Origin: Bryobacterales bacterium
GTDB taxonomy: Bacteria; Acidobacteriota; Terriglobia; Bryobacterales; UBA6623
Direction: 5' to 3'
Assembly (NCBI GenBank): GCA_022824585.1
Contig: JAJDZN010000031.1
Span: 1 to 64,000, forward strand
DNA: 64,000 nt
The notes beneath the pieces are model-generated. The model was given only the letters and a program-made list of their open reading frames with translations, searched no databases and was not told the DNA's origin. Shown piece after piece: positions 9,565 through 19,087 of this stretch. Made by a program: the position numbers and the translations under genes. The number at the start of each line of letters is the position of its first letter. Position 1 is the first letter of the stretch.

Positions 9565-11304
9565 TCATTCGCCGGATTCCGCCGCCCGCTTGTCGCGGGC
9601 GCGCGCCCCGCTGAGGGCGTTGAACATGCCGTAATTGCCCTCGTGGCAGGCGTACTCCACCAGTTCGTACTGCGCGTCGTCTAGGTCGAACGCGAACGTC
9701 GCCGTCCACGGCTGCACCCAGACGGTCGGGTCGTCGATGGTGAATTCGTAGCGCAACTTGGTCGGGCCGATGCGCGTGAACCTTTCCGTCAGGCGGGCCG
9801 CCGCGGTCGCGCCGCGATACCCGCCGCGACCATTGAGACGGCCGGTCTCCACCACGAGCGTGTCGCCCTCCCAGCGGCCCTGAGGATCGCCCAGCCAAGA
9901 AGTGAGCTTTTTGCCCACGGGCTTGCGCGGCTTCGTCGGGATCGCGCGCGTTTCGTGAATCATCTCCTTTTGGATGGCCACGAATCCCGGCCCTTGCACG
10001 ATCTGCAGGCCGTTGTTGTAGATCCCCGGCATCATCAGGCCGGGCAGGCCGCGCGTGATGCAGCGGTGATACATGCTCAGGTCTTCGGGGCCATCGGGCG
10101 TCTTGGCCGCGTTCCTTGCCCGCTCGGCCTGGGCCTCAGCGGCCCTGCGCTTGCCGTCGGCAGTCAGGGCTGGCAACCTGCCGTCCGGCGGGTCCACGAT
10201 CATCGCCACTTGCGTGGACGGCGTCATCTTGTCGTATCCCAGGGTGGTGTCGCGCCACTCGCGCTCGTACCCCCAGATGCTGCCCAGCGTGCCCCGCTCG
10301 CGGCGCGCGGCCGCCTGCTCGGGCGTCAGCGCCTCGACATCCTCCAGATCCTGCGGCCGCTCCAGCGGAATGCCGTGAGCGGAATTCCCCGTCCACACGC
10401 CCTGCATGTCGGGCTCGCCCCATGGCGTGCGCGGCACCGCGTAGGGTTCGGCCGCCTCCTGTGCCGCCGCTGCTTCGAACTGGCTTGCGATACCGGCATA
10501 GCCGGACTCCACGACGGCGACTCTCACGTTGTCCGGGCCGCGCACGAATGCCCGCTTGGCCGGGCTGCGGGCGTTGTCAGGTGTCTCCGGCTCGGACTCG
10601 AAATCCGCTCCGCTGCGGCGCATCTCCGGTCCGGCGCGACCGAGGTCGGGCACGTCGAACGCGATGTGGGCCACGGCGCGGGAACGCGTCGGGGCAGGCT
10701 TGCCGTCGGGGTGCTGGGCAGCGAACAGCCACACGTCGCCGAAGCGTAGCGCGTCCTCGCGGCCCTTGAATTTGGCCGGCCTGCCACCCAGCGCCTTGCG
10801 GTACCAGTCCAGTGTCTCGGCCGGATCGGTTGCGCTCAAATGCACTTGGTGGAAACCCTCGTTTTGCGGGTCTTGCAACACTTCGATGCGCGTGCCCCAA
10901 GGGTCGAACACGAACCCGTGCAGGAACATGCCCGGAAGCTCGCGCAGCGTCGCCCCGTCGTCGAAGCGCTGCAGTCGCACGCCCGAACCTCTCACCCCCA
11001 CCGCTTCCAGCTCGGCCATCTTGGACACGACGTCGGCGTAGGAAAACCCAATGTGATTTATGCCTGTCCCTTGCGAGCTGCCCATCGTGGGCTGGACGGC
11101 GAAGATCAGCTGCACGCCGTCGCAGTCGGCGGTGTCTGGCTGGCTGGCCACAGCCGTGCAGTCAAAGTGCCTGCTATACCAGCGCACGGCTTCCGAAGGG
11201 CTGGCAGCGGTGATTTGGATGTGATGCAATTCCGCCGCGAACGTCGCCGGTGCCGAGACGGCTCCGGCCAAGGCGGCGAAAGCGATTGCGCGCAGGCAGG
11301 TCAT
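9565..11304 (-). CDS. Secreted fusion: two VOC (glyoxalase-like) domains plus 'PRTPWGxPDMQGVW' domain
   Basis: ELHHIQITAASPSEAVRWYSRHFDC...GINHIGFSYADVV...GFVFDPWGTRIEVLQD; HQVHLSATDPAETLDWYRKALGG...; then YAVPRTPWGEPDMQGVWTGNS...QGRWEGDTLVVETGRLNG...VEYACHEGNYGM. Confidence 0.82.
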   Translation of the reverse strand: MTCLRAIAFAALAGAVSAPATFAAELHHIQITAASPSEAVRWYSRHFDCTAVASQPDTADCDGVQLIFAVQPTMGSSQGTGINHIGFSYADVVSKMAELEAVGVRGSGVRLQRFDDGATLRELPGMFLHGFVFDPWGTRIEVLQDPQNEGFHQVHLSATDPAETLDWYRKALGGRPAKFKGREDALRFGDVWLFAAQHPDGKPAPTRSRAVAHIAFDVPDLGRAGPEMRRSGADFESEPETPDNARSPAKRAFVRGPDNVRVAVVESGYAGIASQFEAAAAQEAAEPYAVPRTPWGEPDMQGVWTGNSAHGIPLERPQDLEDVEALTPEQAAARRERGTLGSIWGYEREWRDTTLGYDKMTPSTQVAMIVDPPDGRLPALTADGKRRAAEAQAERARNAAKTPDGPEDLSMYHRCITRGLPGLMMPGIYNNGLQIVQGPGFVAIQKEMIHETRAIPTKPRKPVGKKLTSWLGDPQGRWEGDTLVVETGRLNGRGGYRGATAAARLTERFTRIGPTKLRYEFTIDDPTVWVQPWTATFAFDLDDAQYELVEYACHEGNYGMFNALSGARARDKRAAESGE

Positions 11305-11326
11305 GGTGAAAGAACCTCGTCAGTCC

Positions 11327-12142
11327 TCAACGGGTGGGCTCCCTGCGGAGGTGGCCGTACATCAGATCCTCGGCATACTCGACGCACTTGAACTCCAGCA
11401 CGCGGGCATCCTCTTCCAAGCGCCGGTAGAGCGGGAGACGAATCGTCCAAGGGCGAGAGAAGACCTCGGGGTCGGTCAGAGTGGCCTCGTACATGATGGC
11501 GTGCCGGCCGAGCGGCGTGTAGCGTTCCTCCACTCGCAATGAGGAACTGGAGAAGTTGCCCGCGCGGTCAAGCCATGCCTGGCCGTTGAAGCCTTCCGCT
11601 TCCACGACCAGCGTGTCGCCTTCCCAGCGCCCGTGCGAACGCCCCATCCAGCTGTCCAGCGGCGGCGGCTCTGGCGTCTCTTTGTCCATGTGGATGGTGC
11701 GATTGGCCTCGGCGAAGCCGTACAGGACCATGATCTTGCGGTCGCCTTGAATGATCTGCAATGGGTAGGGCAGGTACGTCGCCCGCGGCACGCCCGGCAG
11801 GAAGCACTTCGCTTCCGGATCTTCGGTCATGCGGTTCTCGAAGTTGTTCTGCCGTTGCGGCAGAGCGCTTTCCAAGTACGGGATCTCGCCGCCGACTACC
11901 ACGCCCTGGCCAGGCGGAACCGCCCCGATCGCTCCGAGATCCGGATGCCCGGGACGGGACGGATGGTCCTCCAGGTTCCAGTGGGCCGTGCCGATGGCCT
12001 GCCACACGCCGTTCAGGTCCGGATGCCCGTCGTAGGCCCTTGGAACGGCATCGTCCTGGGCTGCCACCGGCAGGCAAACGGAGAGCGCCGCCGCCGCCAC
12101 GATGGCAAGGCAGGTCCCGACACCCCGGCTGCGACAATCCAT
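11327..12142 (-). CDS. Secreted hypothetical protein, third divergent paralogue of the PRTPWG family
   Basis: DGHPDLNGVWQAIG...KCFLPGVPRATYLPYPLQIIQGDRKIMVLY...GRSHGRWEGDTLVVEAEGFNGQAWLD...LEFKCVEYAEDLMYGHLR. Confidence 0.75.
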   Translation of the reverse strand: MDCRSRGVGTCLAIVAAAALSVCLPVAAQDDAVPRAYDGHPDLNGVWQAIGTAHWNLEDHPSRPGHPDLGAIGAVPPGQGVVVGGEIPYLESALPQRQNNFENRMTEDPEAKCFLPGVPRATYLPYPLQIIQGDRKIMVLYGFAEANRTIHMDKETPEPPPLDSWMGRSHGRWEGDTLVVEAEGFNGQAWLDRAGNFSSSSLRVEERYTPLGRHAIMYEATLTDPEVFSRPWTIRLPLYRRLEEDARVLEFKCVEYAEDLMYGHLRREPTR

Positions 12143-12364
12143 GACGGTTCAATTCTACAGATTCCTGCAAGATTCAGTCAGCCGCGGCCGCTGGATCATG
12201 CGGGATTTGCCGCAGGGCACGCGCCAGGGCAGGGGGTGATTGGCGGATCTGTCACTTCAGCTTGAGAAGGGATCAATCGACAGGTGCAATCCAGCCACGG
12301 GTGTGGCCGCCGGAAGCATGAGCTGCTTGGAAGAGGACGCCGCGGTCGGCTCAACCAGGCGGGA

Positions 12365-13306
12365 TCACGAAGCGAAGCGTCGCTTGCGCGCCACGTCTAG
12401 AGCCACGGCCAAGATGATGACTGCTCCGATGATCACCTGTTGCCAGTACGGATTGATCCCCAGCAAGTCGCTGCCATTGGAAAGCAGGCCCATGATGAAG
12501 GCTCCGATCAATGTTCCGATCACCGTGCCCTCGCCCCCGGTCAGGCTGCCGCCGCCGATCACCACTGCCGCAATCACTTGCAGCTCGTATGTGACGCCCG
12601 CCGTCGGCTGGCCGGTCATCAGGCGGGACGTCTCGATCATCCCGGCCAAGCCGGTCAGCAATCCGCAGATCGCGTAAATCGCCACCTTGAAGCGCCCCAC
12701 GGGAATCCCGGCATAGATCGCCGCCGCTTCGTTGCTGCCAATCGCGTAGGTATAGCGCCCGAGTTTGGTCGAGTGCAGGACGAAGTGCGCCACGAACACG
12801 CAGGCGACCAGGACTACCAGCACGAACGGCGCCGGGCCGATCGTGCCCTCGCCAAGAAAGCCGTGCTCCTTCGGCAGCCCTACCACCGGCAATCCGCCGG
12901 AAATCACCAACGTGAGACCGCGCACGATTCCCAAAGTGCCCAGGGTCACGATGAACGGCGGGATGCGCAGGCGCGCGATCATCAATCCATTCACACAGCC
13001 CCAAAGCGTGCCGGCCAGGACTCCAGCGACCATCCCGAGCATGACTGAGTCGGTCGAGACCATCGTCATCGTCCCGACCACGCCCGAAAACGCGAGGATC
13101 GACCCTACCGACAGATCAATGCCGCCGGAAACGATAACCAGGGTCATGCCCAGCGCCATGATGTTGATCACGGCGGTCTGGCGAATCACGCTGGAGATGT
13201 TCGTCGTCGTCAGGAAGTACGGCGAGACGATCGACAAGATCACGAACAGCGCGGCCAAGCTGATGAACGGCAGGAATCGCTGGACGACTGAATTCTCTCT
13301 CGGCAT
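12365..13306 (-). CDS. Sugar (ribose-type) ABC transporter permease, RbsC-like
   Basis: 313 aa; MALGMTLVIVSGGIDLSVGSILAFSGV...GLTLVISGGLPVVGLP...YAIGSNEAAAIYAGIPV...GGGSLTGGEGTVIGTLIGAFIMGLLSNG. Confidence 0.92.
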   Translation of the reverse strand: MPRENSVVQRFLPFISLAALFVILSIVSPYFLTTTNISSVIRQTAVINIMALGMTLVIVSGGIDLSVGSILAFSGVVGTMTMVSTDSVMLGMVAGVLAGTLWGCVNGLMIARLRIPPFIVTLGTLGIVRGLTLVISGGLPVVGLPKEHGFLGEGTIGPAPFVLVVLVACVFVAHFVLHSTKLGRYTYAIGSNEAAAIYAGIPVGRFKVAIYAICGLLTGLAGMIETSRLMTGQPTAGVTYELQVIAAVVIGGGSLTGGEGTVIGTLIGAFIMGLLSNGSDLLGINPYWQQVIIGAVIILAVALDVARKRRFAS

Positions 13307-13321
13307 CGCTACTCGCTCTCG

Positions 13322-14773
13322 CTACTGTGTGACCGCGTGATGCATGATTTCCTGCTGCGTCGTCTCGCGCGGCAGTTCCGCCACTAGCTCGCCCCCTCGC
13401 ATGACCAAGATCCGGTCGGCGACCTGCAGCAGTTCCGGCAGCTCCGAACTGACCATCAAGATCGCCTTGCCCTGTTTTGCCAGCTCGTCCATCAAGGCGA
13501 ATACCTCGGCCTTCGCGCCCACGTCGATGCCGCGGGTCGGCTCGTCGAACAACACGATGTCCGTATCTCGGAACATCCACTTTGCGATCACGATCTTCTG
13601 CTGGTTTCCGCCGCTCAACTCCGTGGCCTTCTGCTCCACGGAGTCGGCCTGCATCTGGAGCCTTTCGCGCAAGCGCTCGGCAACGTTCCTCTCCTTGGAG
13701 ACCTGTACTACCTCGGCCGTGCACAGTGCGTCCAAGTTCGCTAGCGTGATGTTGGTGCGAATCGAGAGGTCGATGGCCAGGCCCGTGCGCTGGCGATCTT
13801 CTGTCACAAGCGCGATCCCCGCCGCTACGGCATCGTTCGGGGACTGGACATCCACTGGCTGACCGTTGACGATGATGGCGCCGGATTCCGCGGGCGTGAT
13901 GCCGAAGATCGTTTCGCACATCTCGGTTCGGCCTGCCCCGATCAGCCCGGCAACGCCGACGATCTCGCCGGCCCGCAACTCGAACTGTGCACCCGGCAGG
14001 CTCACCTTCAATCGCGTCTCGCCCGGAGATACCTTGCCGCGTTGCATGGACGCGGAGATGTCGCGCCCAACCATGTGGTGCACGATTTCGGCCGTGGTGA
14101 TTTCGGCGGCAGGGCCGCTATGGATCGTCCTGCCATCACGCAGGATCGTCACGCGGTCAGCGATTTCCTCGAGTTCGACTAGGCGGTGCGTGATGTAAAT
14201 GATCCCGATGCCCTTCTCGCGCAGGGCGTGTACCGTCCGAAAGACCTCGGAAGCCTCCGCATCTGAGAGCGACGAAGTCGGCTCGTCAAATATCAGAAGA
14301 GATGACTTGCCGTGCAGGGCGCGGCAGATCTCGACGATTTGCTTTTGGGCGGGGCTCAGCGTCTCGACTTTCCAGTCTCCTTTGACGGGGAAGTGATGGG
14401 CTTGGAGGATCTCGTCCGCGGCCTCGATCATGCCGCGCCGGTCCAAGCGAATGCCGCTCATGCGCTCGCGGCCGAGGAAGATGTTCTGAGCGACCGTCAA
14501 GTGGGGCGCCAGCAGCGACTCTTGGTGGACCATGTGGATGCCCACACGATGCGCCGCGGAGGGCTCGGCGAAATCGACGCTTTCCCCCTTCCAGCGCATG
14601 TCGCCGCCATCGCGGCGCTGCATGCCGGCCACGATCTTCATCAAGGTCGACTTGCCCGCCCCGTTCTCTCCGACTAGGGCATGCACCTGGCCGGAATCGA
14701 CGCGCAGCGTGCCGTCGCGTAGCGCATGCACCCCGCCGAAGCTCTTGCGGATCGACGAAAGCTCCAGAAGCAT
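13322..14773 (-). CDS. Sugar ABC transporter ATP-binding protein (RbsA-like, two ABC domains)
   Basis: MLLELSSIRKSFGGVHALRDGTLRVDSGQVHALVGENGAGKSTLMK...LSPAQKQIVEICRAL...ELSGGNQQKIVIAKWMFRDTDIVLFDEPTRGIDVGAKAEV. Confidence 0.93.
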   Translation of the reverse strand: MLLELSSIRKSFGGVHALRDGTLRVDSGQVHALVGENGAGKSTLMKIVAGMQRRDGGDMRWKGESVDFAEPSAAHRVGIHMVHQESLLAPHLTVAQNIFLGRERMSGIRLDRRGMIEAADEILQAHHFPVKGDWKVETLSPAQKQIVEICRALHGKSSLLIFDEPTSSLSDAEASEVFRTVHALREKGIGIIYITHRLVELEEIADRVTILRDGRTIHSGPAAEITTAEIVHHMVGRDISASMQRGKVSPGETRLKVSLPGAQFELRAGEIVGVAGLIGAGRTEMCETIFGITPAESGAIIVNGQPVDVQSPNDAVAAGIALVTEDRQRTGLAIDLSIRTNITLANLDALCTAEVVQVSKERNVAERLRERLQMQADSVEQKATELSGGNQQKIVIAKWMFRDTDIVLFDEPTRGIDVGAKAEVFALMDELAKQGKAILMVSSELPELLQVADRILVMRGGELVAELPRETTQQEIMHHAVTQ

Positions 14774-14935
14774 GACACTGCCGGAGCCAGCTGCCGGCAA
14801 AAAACCAAGCGTAGCACAGCAAGTCGCGACCGTTGTCTCGGCTCAGTTGTGCCATTCGCAGGACCCATTGCGGCTGTATGCTGCCCGGCAGAACCGGTCA
14901 GACTGGCCGGGGGCCCGCCATGCCCGACACGGCCG

Positions 14936-15676
14936 TCAGTTCTTGAAGCGGACGCCTGTGCTGTGTGTGCCGATTGGCATTTCGTCCCACGTCCGGCCGT
15001 CCAACACCCGTCCAGTGCGCTTCTTGAACACGCCGCCCCATTGCTTGAAGAAGAACGGCACTTGCTGGCAGAGGCATCTGTCGCGAATTTCCCGCACCCA
15101 GTCAGCCTCCATGGGCCGGGCACCCGGGCCAGACTCGCCGCCGGCGATCACCCAGTCCATGTCAGTCAGATCCAGGGAGGAGAGCGGGCCGAGCAGCGGT
15201 TCAAGCGACAGGAACTTCGTCGCGGCCCCTGTTGCCCGCAGGCGCTCGACTCGCCCTAGCCATGCAGCGCTCTCGACGCTGACTCCCAGCCAGATGTTGG
15301 GCGACCAATCGAGAGAGCCACTCATCGCGACGGCCCGGTGGGGCCGCTTGGTCAGAACTTGGAAGGTGTGCCTAGAGGCGCGGTTCATTACCGCGAAGAC
15401 AGACTGTATGAAATCTGTCGGAACCGCATCGTGAAACAGGTCCGACATCGAGTTGACGAAGACGAGGCGCGGCTTGGACCACTTGAGAGGCTCATCGAGT
15501 GTCGTTGGGTGGATAGCGACTTCGAAGCCATTCTGATACTTCGCAGCGCCCATCGCCTGCAGCCGCTTCGCCATCCGTTCGGCGTAGCAGTGCTTGCAGC
15601 CCGGACTGATCTTTGAGCACCCCGTGACGGGATTCCAAGTGGTCTCGGTCCATTCGATCTGCGACGCGGACGACAT
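14936..15676 (-). CDS. DUF5131 / phage Gp37-Gp68 family (three-Cys-motif) protein
   Basis: [41 protein letters not shown]...[23 protein letters not shown]...[27 protein letters not shown]...PFFFKQWGG. Confidence 0.92.
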   Translation of the reverse strand: MSSASQIEWTETTWNPVTGCSKISPGCKHCYAERMAKRLQAMGAAKYQNGFEVAIHPTTLDEPLKWSKPRLVFVNSMSDLFHDAVPTDFIQSVFAVMNRASRHTFQVLTKRPHRAVAMSGSLDWSPNIWLGVSVESAAWLGRVERLRATGAATKFLSLEPLLGPLSSLDLTDMDWVIAGGESGPGARPMEADWVREIRDRCLCQQVPFFFKQWGGVFKKRTGRVLDGRTWDEMPIGTHSTGVRFKN

Positions 15677-15678
15677 GA

Positions 15679-15804
15679 TCAGATGTGTTCCAAGATGTGT
15701 TTCGCAATCGGCTTTGCTGGACCGATGCCGTTCGGGTTCCCAACGCAGGATGTTAGCTCGAAGAGCGGTGAGTTGTTCGCCGCTAGGATCGTGCGGTTCG
15801 TTCG
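15679..15804 (-). pseudogene. C-terminal remnant resembling three-Cys-motif partner protein (TcmP-like)
   Basis: Minus-strand frame reads [41 protein letters not shown] then TGA, 2 nt before the DUF5131 ATG. No upstream coding body: the frame reaches the TonB-receptor stop codon. Confidence 0.45.
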
Positions 15805-15870
15805 GATCCGCTGGCCTTTTCTGCTAGTTTCCGCTGGCGAACTTGACTGTTTCCTGCATGCCAGCGGTGG

Positions 15871-18800
15871 CTAGAAGAAGAACCGTGCGCCGAGCTGAAG
15901 CTGGAACGGGCTCACGCCCGGTATCTGGCGGTTGCTGCGGTTGTAGGCGCCGTCCTCGTCCTGCAGGCGCATGAAGTTGGGCTGGGGGCCGACCGCCTCG
16001 CCCGTCCGGAGGTCCAAGCCCGGCCCGAATGTCGTGTTGAATCCCGCGAGCTCGACATTGGGCAGATTGAACGCATTGAAGAGCTCTGCCGAGAGCTGGA
16101 CGAACGCCCGCTCGGTGAGGGAGATGCTCTTCATCACCCGCATGTCAAAGTTTCGCAAGCCACGATTGCGGAAGCTGTTGCGGCCCAGGAACACGCCGGG
16201 GGCGCTCATGCCACGATCGCCCCGGCTGGAACGGTCGCCGTTCAAGTCCCTGCCTGCGACGGGGTTGATGGGCGGTCCCGACGTGATGCGGGCGATCCCG
16301 GACCACGAAATCCCGAGCGGCAGCCTCAGCACTGCGTTGGACGTGAACTGGTGCCGAATGTCCTGATTGGCCGGCCCGTAATCGCTGCCGAGCGCGAACG
16401 GGTCGTTATAGCCGAAGCCGGTCGCGCTGCGCTCGTTGTCGTCGTCGGAAAACGTTCGGGACCACGTATAGAAGCCTTCCCACTGCAGGGCGCTTCCCGG
16501 CCGGTACTTCGCCGACATCGTCACGCCCCGGTAGAGCGACCGGGCGGACGATTCGCGGACGGTGACCGATCCGAGCGAGGAGATCGGACGGGCGCGCCCG
16601 TTGATGAACGGGATCATCGCGGGGTCTCCGGCCCGCACCTCGGGGAGCGGCAGGTTGAAGTCCTTGTTCCGTTGCAGGTGGGCGGTGTTGACGTTCTGGA
16701 AGACCGCGCCGACGACGAAGTCCGGAGTGACTTCGTGGTCGATTCCAGCGGTGAACGAGACCGACCGGGGATTCCTGTAGTCGTCTGCGAACGTGATCGG
16801 CTGGGCGCCGGCGAATGGATCCGTTCCGCCGCCCGCAACTTGCTGCACTTGCTCCACCGTGAAGACAGGCATTGCGCCTAGCGGAGTCTGGTTGAGGTCA
16901 ATGCCAGCCGCGCGGAACTGCTGGTAGATCGTGCTTTCGGTAGTCGGAAGCGCAAGCGAAAGGTTGCCGGGCGTCGCGCGGAAGTTGTTGACCGGATCTG
17001 ACAGCAGCAGCAGAGGAGTCGCCCCATAGTAGATGCCGAAGCTGCCCCGCAAGACGGTCCGGTCCGACTTGGAGAAAGGACGGTAGGCAAATCCGAAGCG
17101 CGGCATGATCTGGTCCATGGCGTCAGGGATCACGGCAGGATCCGTGCGCCCGAACGGTAGATCTGCGTCTCGCACGCGCGCGACCAAGTCGCTATTGGTG
17201 GCTTGCGGGTCGGGGTTGTTCTGCGCTTCCCATCGGAGGCCGTAATTGAGCGTGATCCGCGGAGAGATGCGCCAGCTGTCGAGAGCGAAGAGCGCGAGCT
17301 GGCTCTGCTGCATGGCGGTGTATAGGTTGCCGACCTGGCGCAAGTAGAGACCGGCGCAGTCGAACCGATTCGCGACTTGGCCCCCGGCAGACAGGCAATC
17401 CAGGTGCTGGTCGGCGTCGGAGCCGAAGAGGATGAACCGGCCGAACTGGTGGAAGCCGAAGTCCTGGCTGGCCGTCAGCCGGCTGTAATCCACGCCCAGC
17501 TTGACAGTGTGGGATCCGCTCGTCAGCGAGACCGCATCGTTGATCTGGACCCTGGTGTCCTGCTGGGTCGTGGGAAGGAAGCTGCGGGCCCCGAAGCGTC
17601 CGATCGTGGACTGGATCAGCGGGACCGAGGCGTTGTTGAGGCGAGGACGCTCCTCGCCGCTCGCCGTGATCCTCAGCTCGTTGGTCCAAGCCGGTGTCCA
17701 GAGGCTTGTGAGCTGCCCGGTGAAGTAGTGGATCCGGTCCTTCTCAGTTCCGTTGTTGCTCAAGGCCCGGTTCGTGCGCGACTGCCGGGGATTGCCGGTC
17801 GTCGATGTATTGAGCGCGGTGGCGCCGGACGTGTTGTACCGGAACGTCAAGGTCTGCGTGCCGCGGAGATGCAAGTCCGTTTTCGGCGTGAACGCCCAGG
17901 CGTCGTTCGTGGACTCGAAGGGCTCCTCCAAGCTCGCGTAGAGATCGAACGCCTCTGGCCCCGCCTCCCGGGATGCCCCCGCAAGACGCGGGAACTCCAC
18001 TTGCCTGGGGGTGTCGGCAGACTGGCGCTCTAAAGCTACGAAGAAGAACGCCTGATTCCGGACGAGCGGGCCTCCCACGGAGCCGCCCGACTGTCGGAGG
18101 GTCTCGAGCACCTTCGCGCCGAACGGGTCCTCGGCCCCCATGCTGCGGCCGCGGACCTGGTGGAAAGCGTCGCCCCGCAGCTTGTTTGTCCCGCCCTTGG
18201 TGATCACGTTCAGGATGCCGCCGGACGAACGCCCGTACTCGGCGGTGTAGCCCGCGGAGACGGCTTGGAACTCTCGAATCGCGCTCTGAGGCACGGTGAT
18301 CACGTAGTTGGACCGCTCTCCGCCCCGGATTCCTCCGAAGAACGGTTGGTTGTAGTCGGTTCCGTCGACCATTACGTTCGAATTGATGCCGCGCTGGCCG
18401 ACGAACGACAGCTGGCCGCGCTGGCGGTCCACCTGTACCGTCGGCGTGAGCAGCGCGAAGTCTTGGAAGCGGCGGCCGTTAATGGGCAGGTCCCGAATCG
18501 CAGTGCCGTTGACGATGTTGTCCGAGGTCGATTGGGACGGGTCGATCAATGACGCCGCCACGTCAATTTCCGTCCTTGTCTCCTCGATTCGCAGCGTGAT
18601 GTCCGCCCGCACGGTGGTTCCCACGCTGACCAAGATGCCTTCGATCGAGGAGCGCGCGAACCCATCGGTTTCGGCGCGAATCGTGTACGAGCCTGGATCG
18701 ACGCTGGAAGACTGGTATTGGCCGGCCCTGTTGGAGCGCAGTGCGCGCACCACTCCCGTGGTGCTGTTGACGAGCGTGACCTGCGCCTCCGCGACCGAGG

Positions 18801-18912
18801 CGCCAGCCGGATCGAGGACAACACCGATGATCCGGCCCTTGTGAGCGTTAGTCTGGGCGGAGAGCGAGCCGATGCAGATCACCAGCAACAGCACGGGGCG
18901 AACGGGAATCAT
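15871..18912 (-). CDS. TonB-dependent receptor with N-terminal carboxypeptidase-regulatory-like domain
   Basis: 1013 aa; GRIIGVVLDPAGASVAEAQVTLVNSTTGVVRALRSNRAGQYQSSSVDPGSYTIR; plug and beta-barrel pattern; C-term QLGARFFF. Confidence 0.93.
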   Translation of the reverse strand: MIPVRPVLLLVICIGSLSAQTNAHKGRIIGVVLDPAGASVAEAQVTLVNSTTGVVRALRSNRAGQYQSSSVDPGSYTIRAETDGFARSSIEGILVSVGTTVRADITLRIEETRTEIDVAASLIDPSQSTSDNIVNGTAIRDLPINGRRFQDFALLTPTVQVDRQRGQLSFVGQRGINSNVMVDGTDYNQPFFGGIRGGERSNYVITVPQSAIREFQAVSAGYTAEYGRSSGGILNVITKGGTNKLRGDAFHQVRGRSMGAEDPFGAKVLETLRQSGGSVGGPLVRNQAFFFVALERQSADTPRQVEFPRLAGASREAGPEAFDLYASLEEPFESTNDAWAFTPKTDLHLRGTQTLTFRYNTSGATALNTSTTGNPRQSRTNRALSNNGTEKDRIHYFTGQLTSLWTPAWTNELRITASGEERPRLNNASVPLIQSTIGRFGARSFLPTTQQDTRVQINDAVSLTSGSHTVKLGVDYSRLTASQDFGFHQFGRFILFGSDADQHLDCLSAGGQVANRFDCAGLYLRQVGNLYTAMQQSQLALFALDSWRISPRITLNYGLRWEAQNNPDPQATNSDLVARVRDADLPFGRTDPAVIPDAMDQIMPRFGFAYRPFSKSDRTVLRGSFGIYYGATPLLLLSDPVNNFRATPGNLSLALPTTESTIYQQFRAAGIDLNQTPLGAMPVFTVEQVQQVAGGGTDPFAGAQPITFADDYRNPRSVSFTAGIDHEVTPDFVVGAVFQNVNTAHLQRNKDFNLPLPEVRAGDPAMIPFINGRARPISSLGSVTVRESSARSLYRGVTMSAKYRPGSALQWEGFYTWSRTFSDDDNERSATGFGYNDPFALGSDYGPANQDIRHQFTSNAVLRLPLGISWSGIARITSGPPINPVAGRDLNGDRSSRGDRGMSAPGVFLGRNSFRNRGLRNFDMRVMKSISLTERAFVQLSAELFNAFNLPNVELAGFNTTFGPGLDLRTGEAVGPQPNFMRLQDEDGAYNRSNRQIPGVSPFQLQLGARFFF

Positions 18913-19006
18913 GAACGCACTTGTCCGGCTCGCGACGCCGGCGTGGGCTGGCCAACAGGGGAGCCGGCCCGGAGCGGTTTCCGCCGAGCGAATTCCTAGT
19001 GTCCCA

Positions 19007-19087
19007 TCAGAAACGACTCCAGAGCAACGAGCCGCCTGCGCGCATCACGCGGGTCGCGGCGAGGGACGGCCCCCCGCCGCTCGCCAT
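19007..19087 (-). CDS. Short ORF (26 aa), possible leader peptide upstream of TonB receptor
   Basis: Minus strand CGGAAAGGAGGATTACATG: strong Shine-Dalgarno 5 nt from ATG; MASGGGPSLAATRVMRAGGSLLWSRF*; lies upstream of the receptor starting at 18912. Confidence 0.3.
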   Translation of the reverse strand: MASGGGPSLAATRVMRAGGSLLWSRF

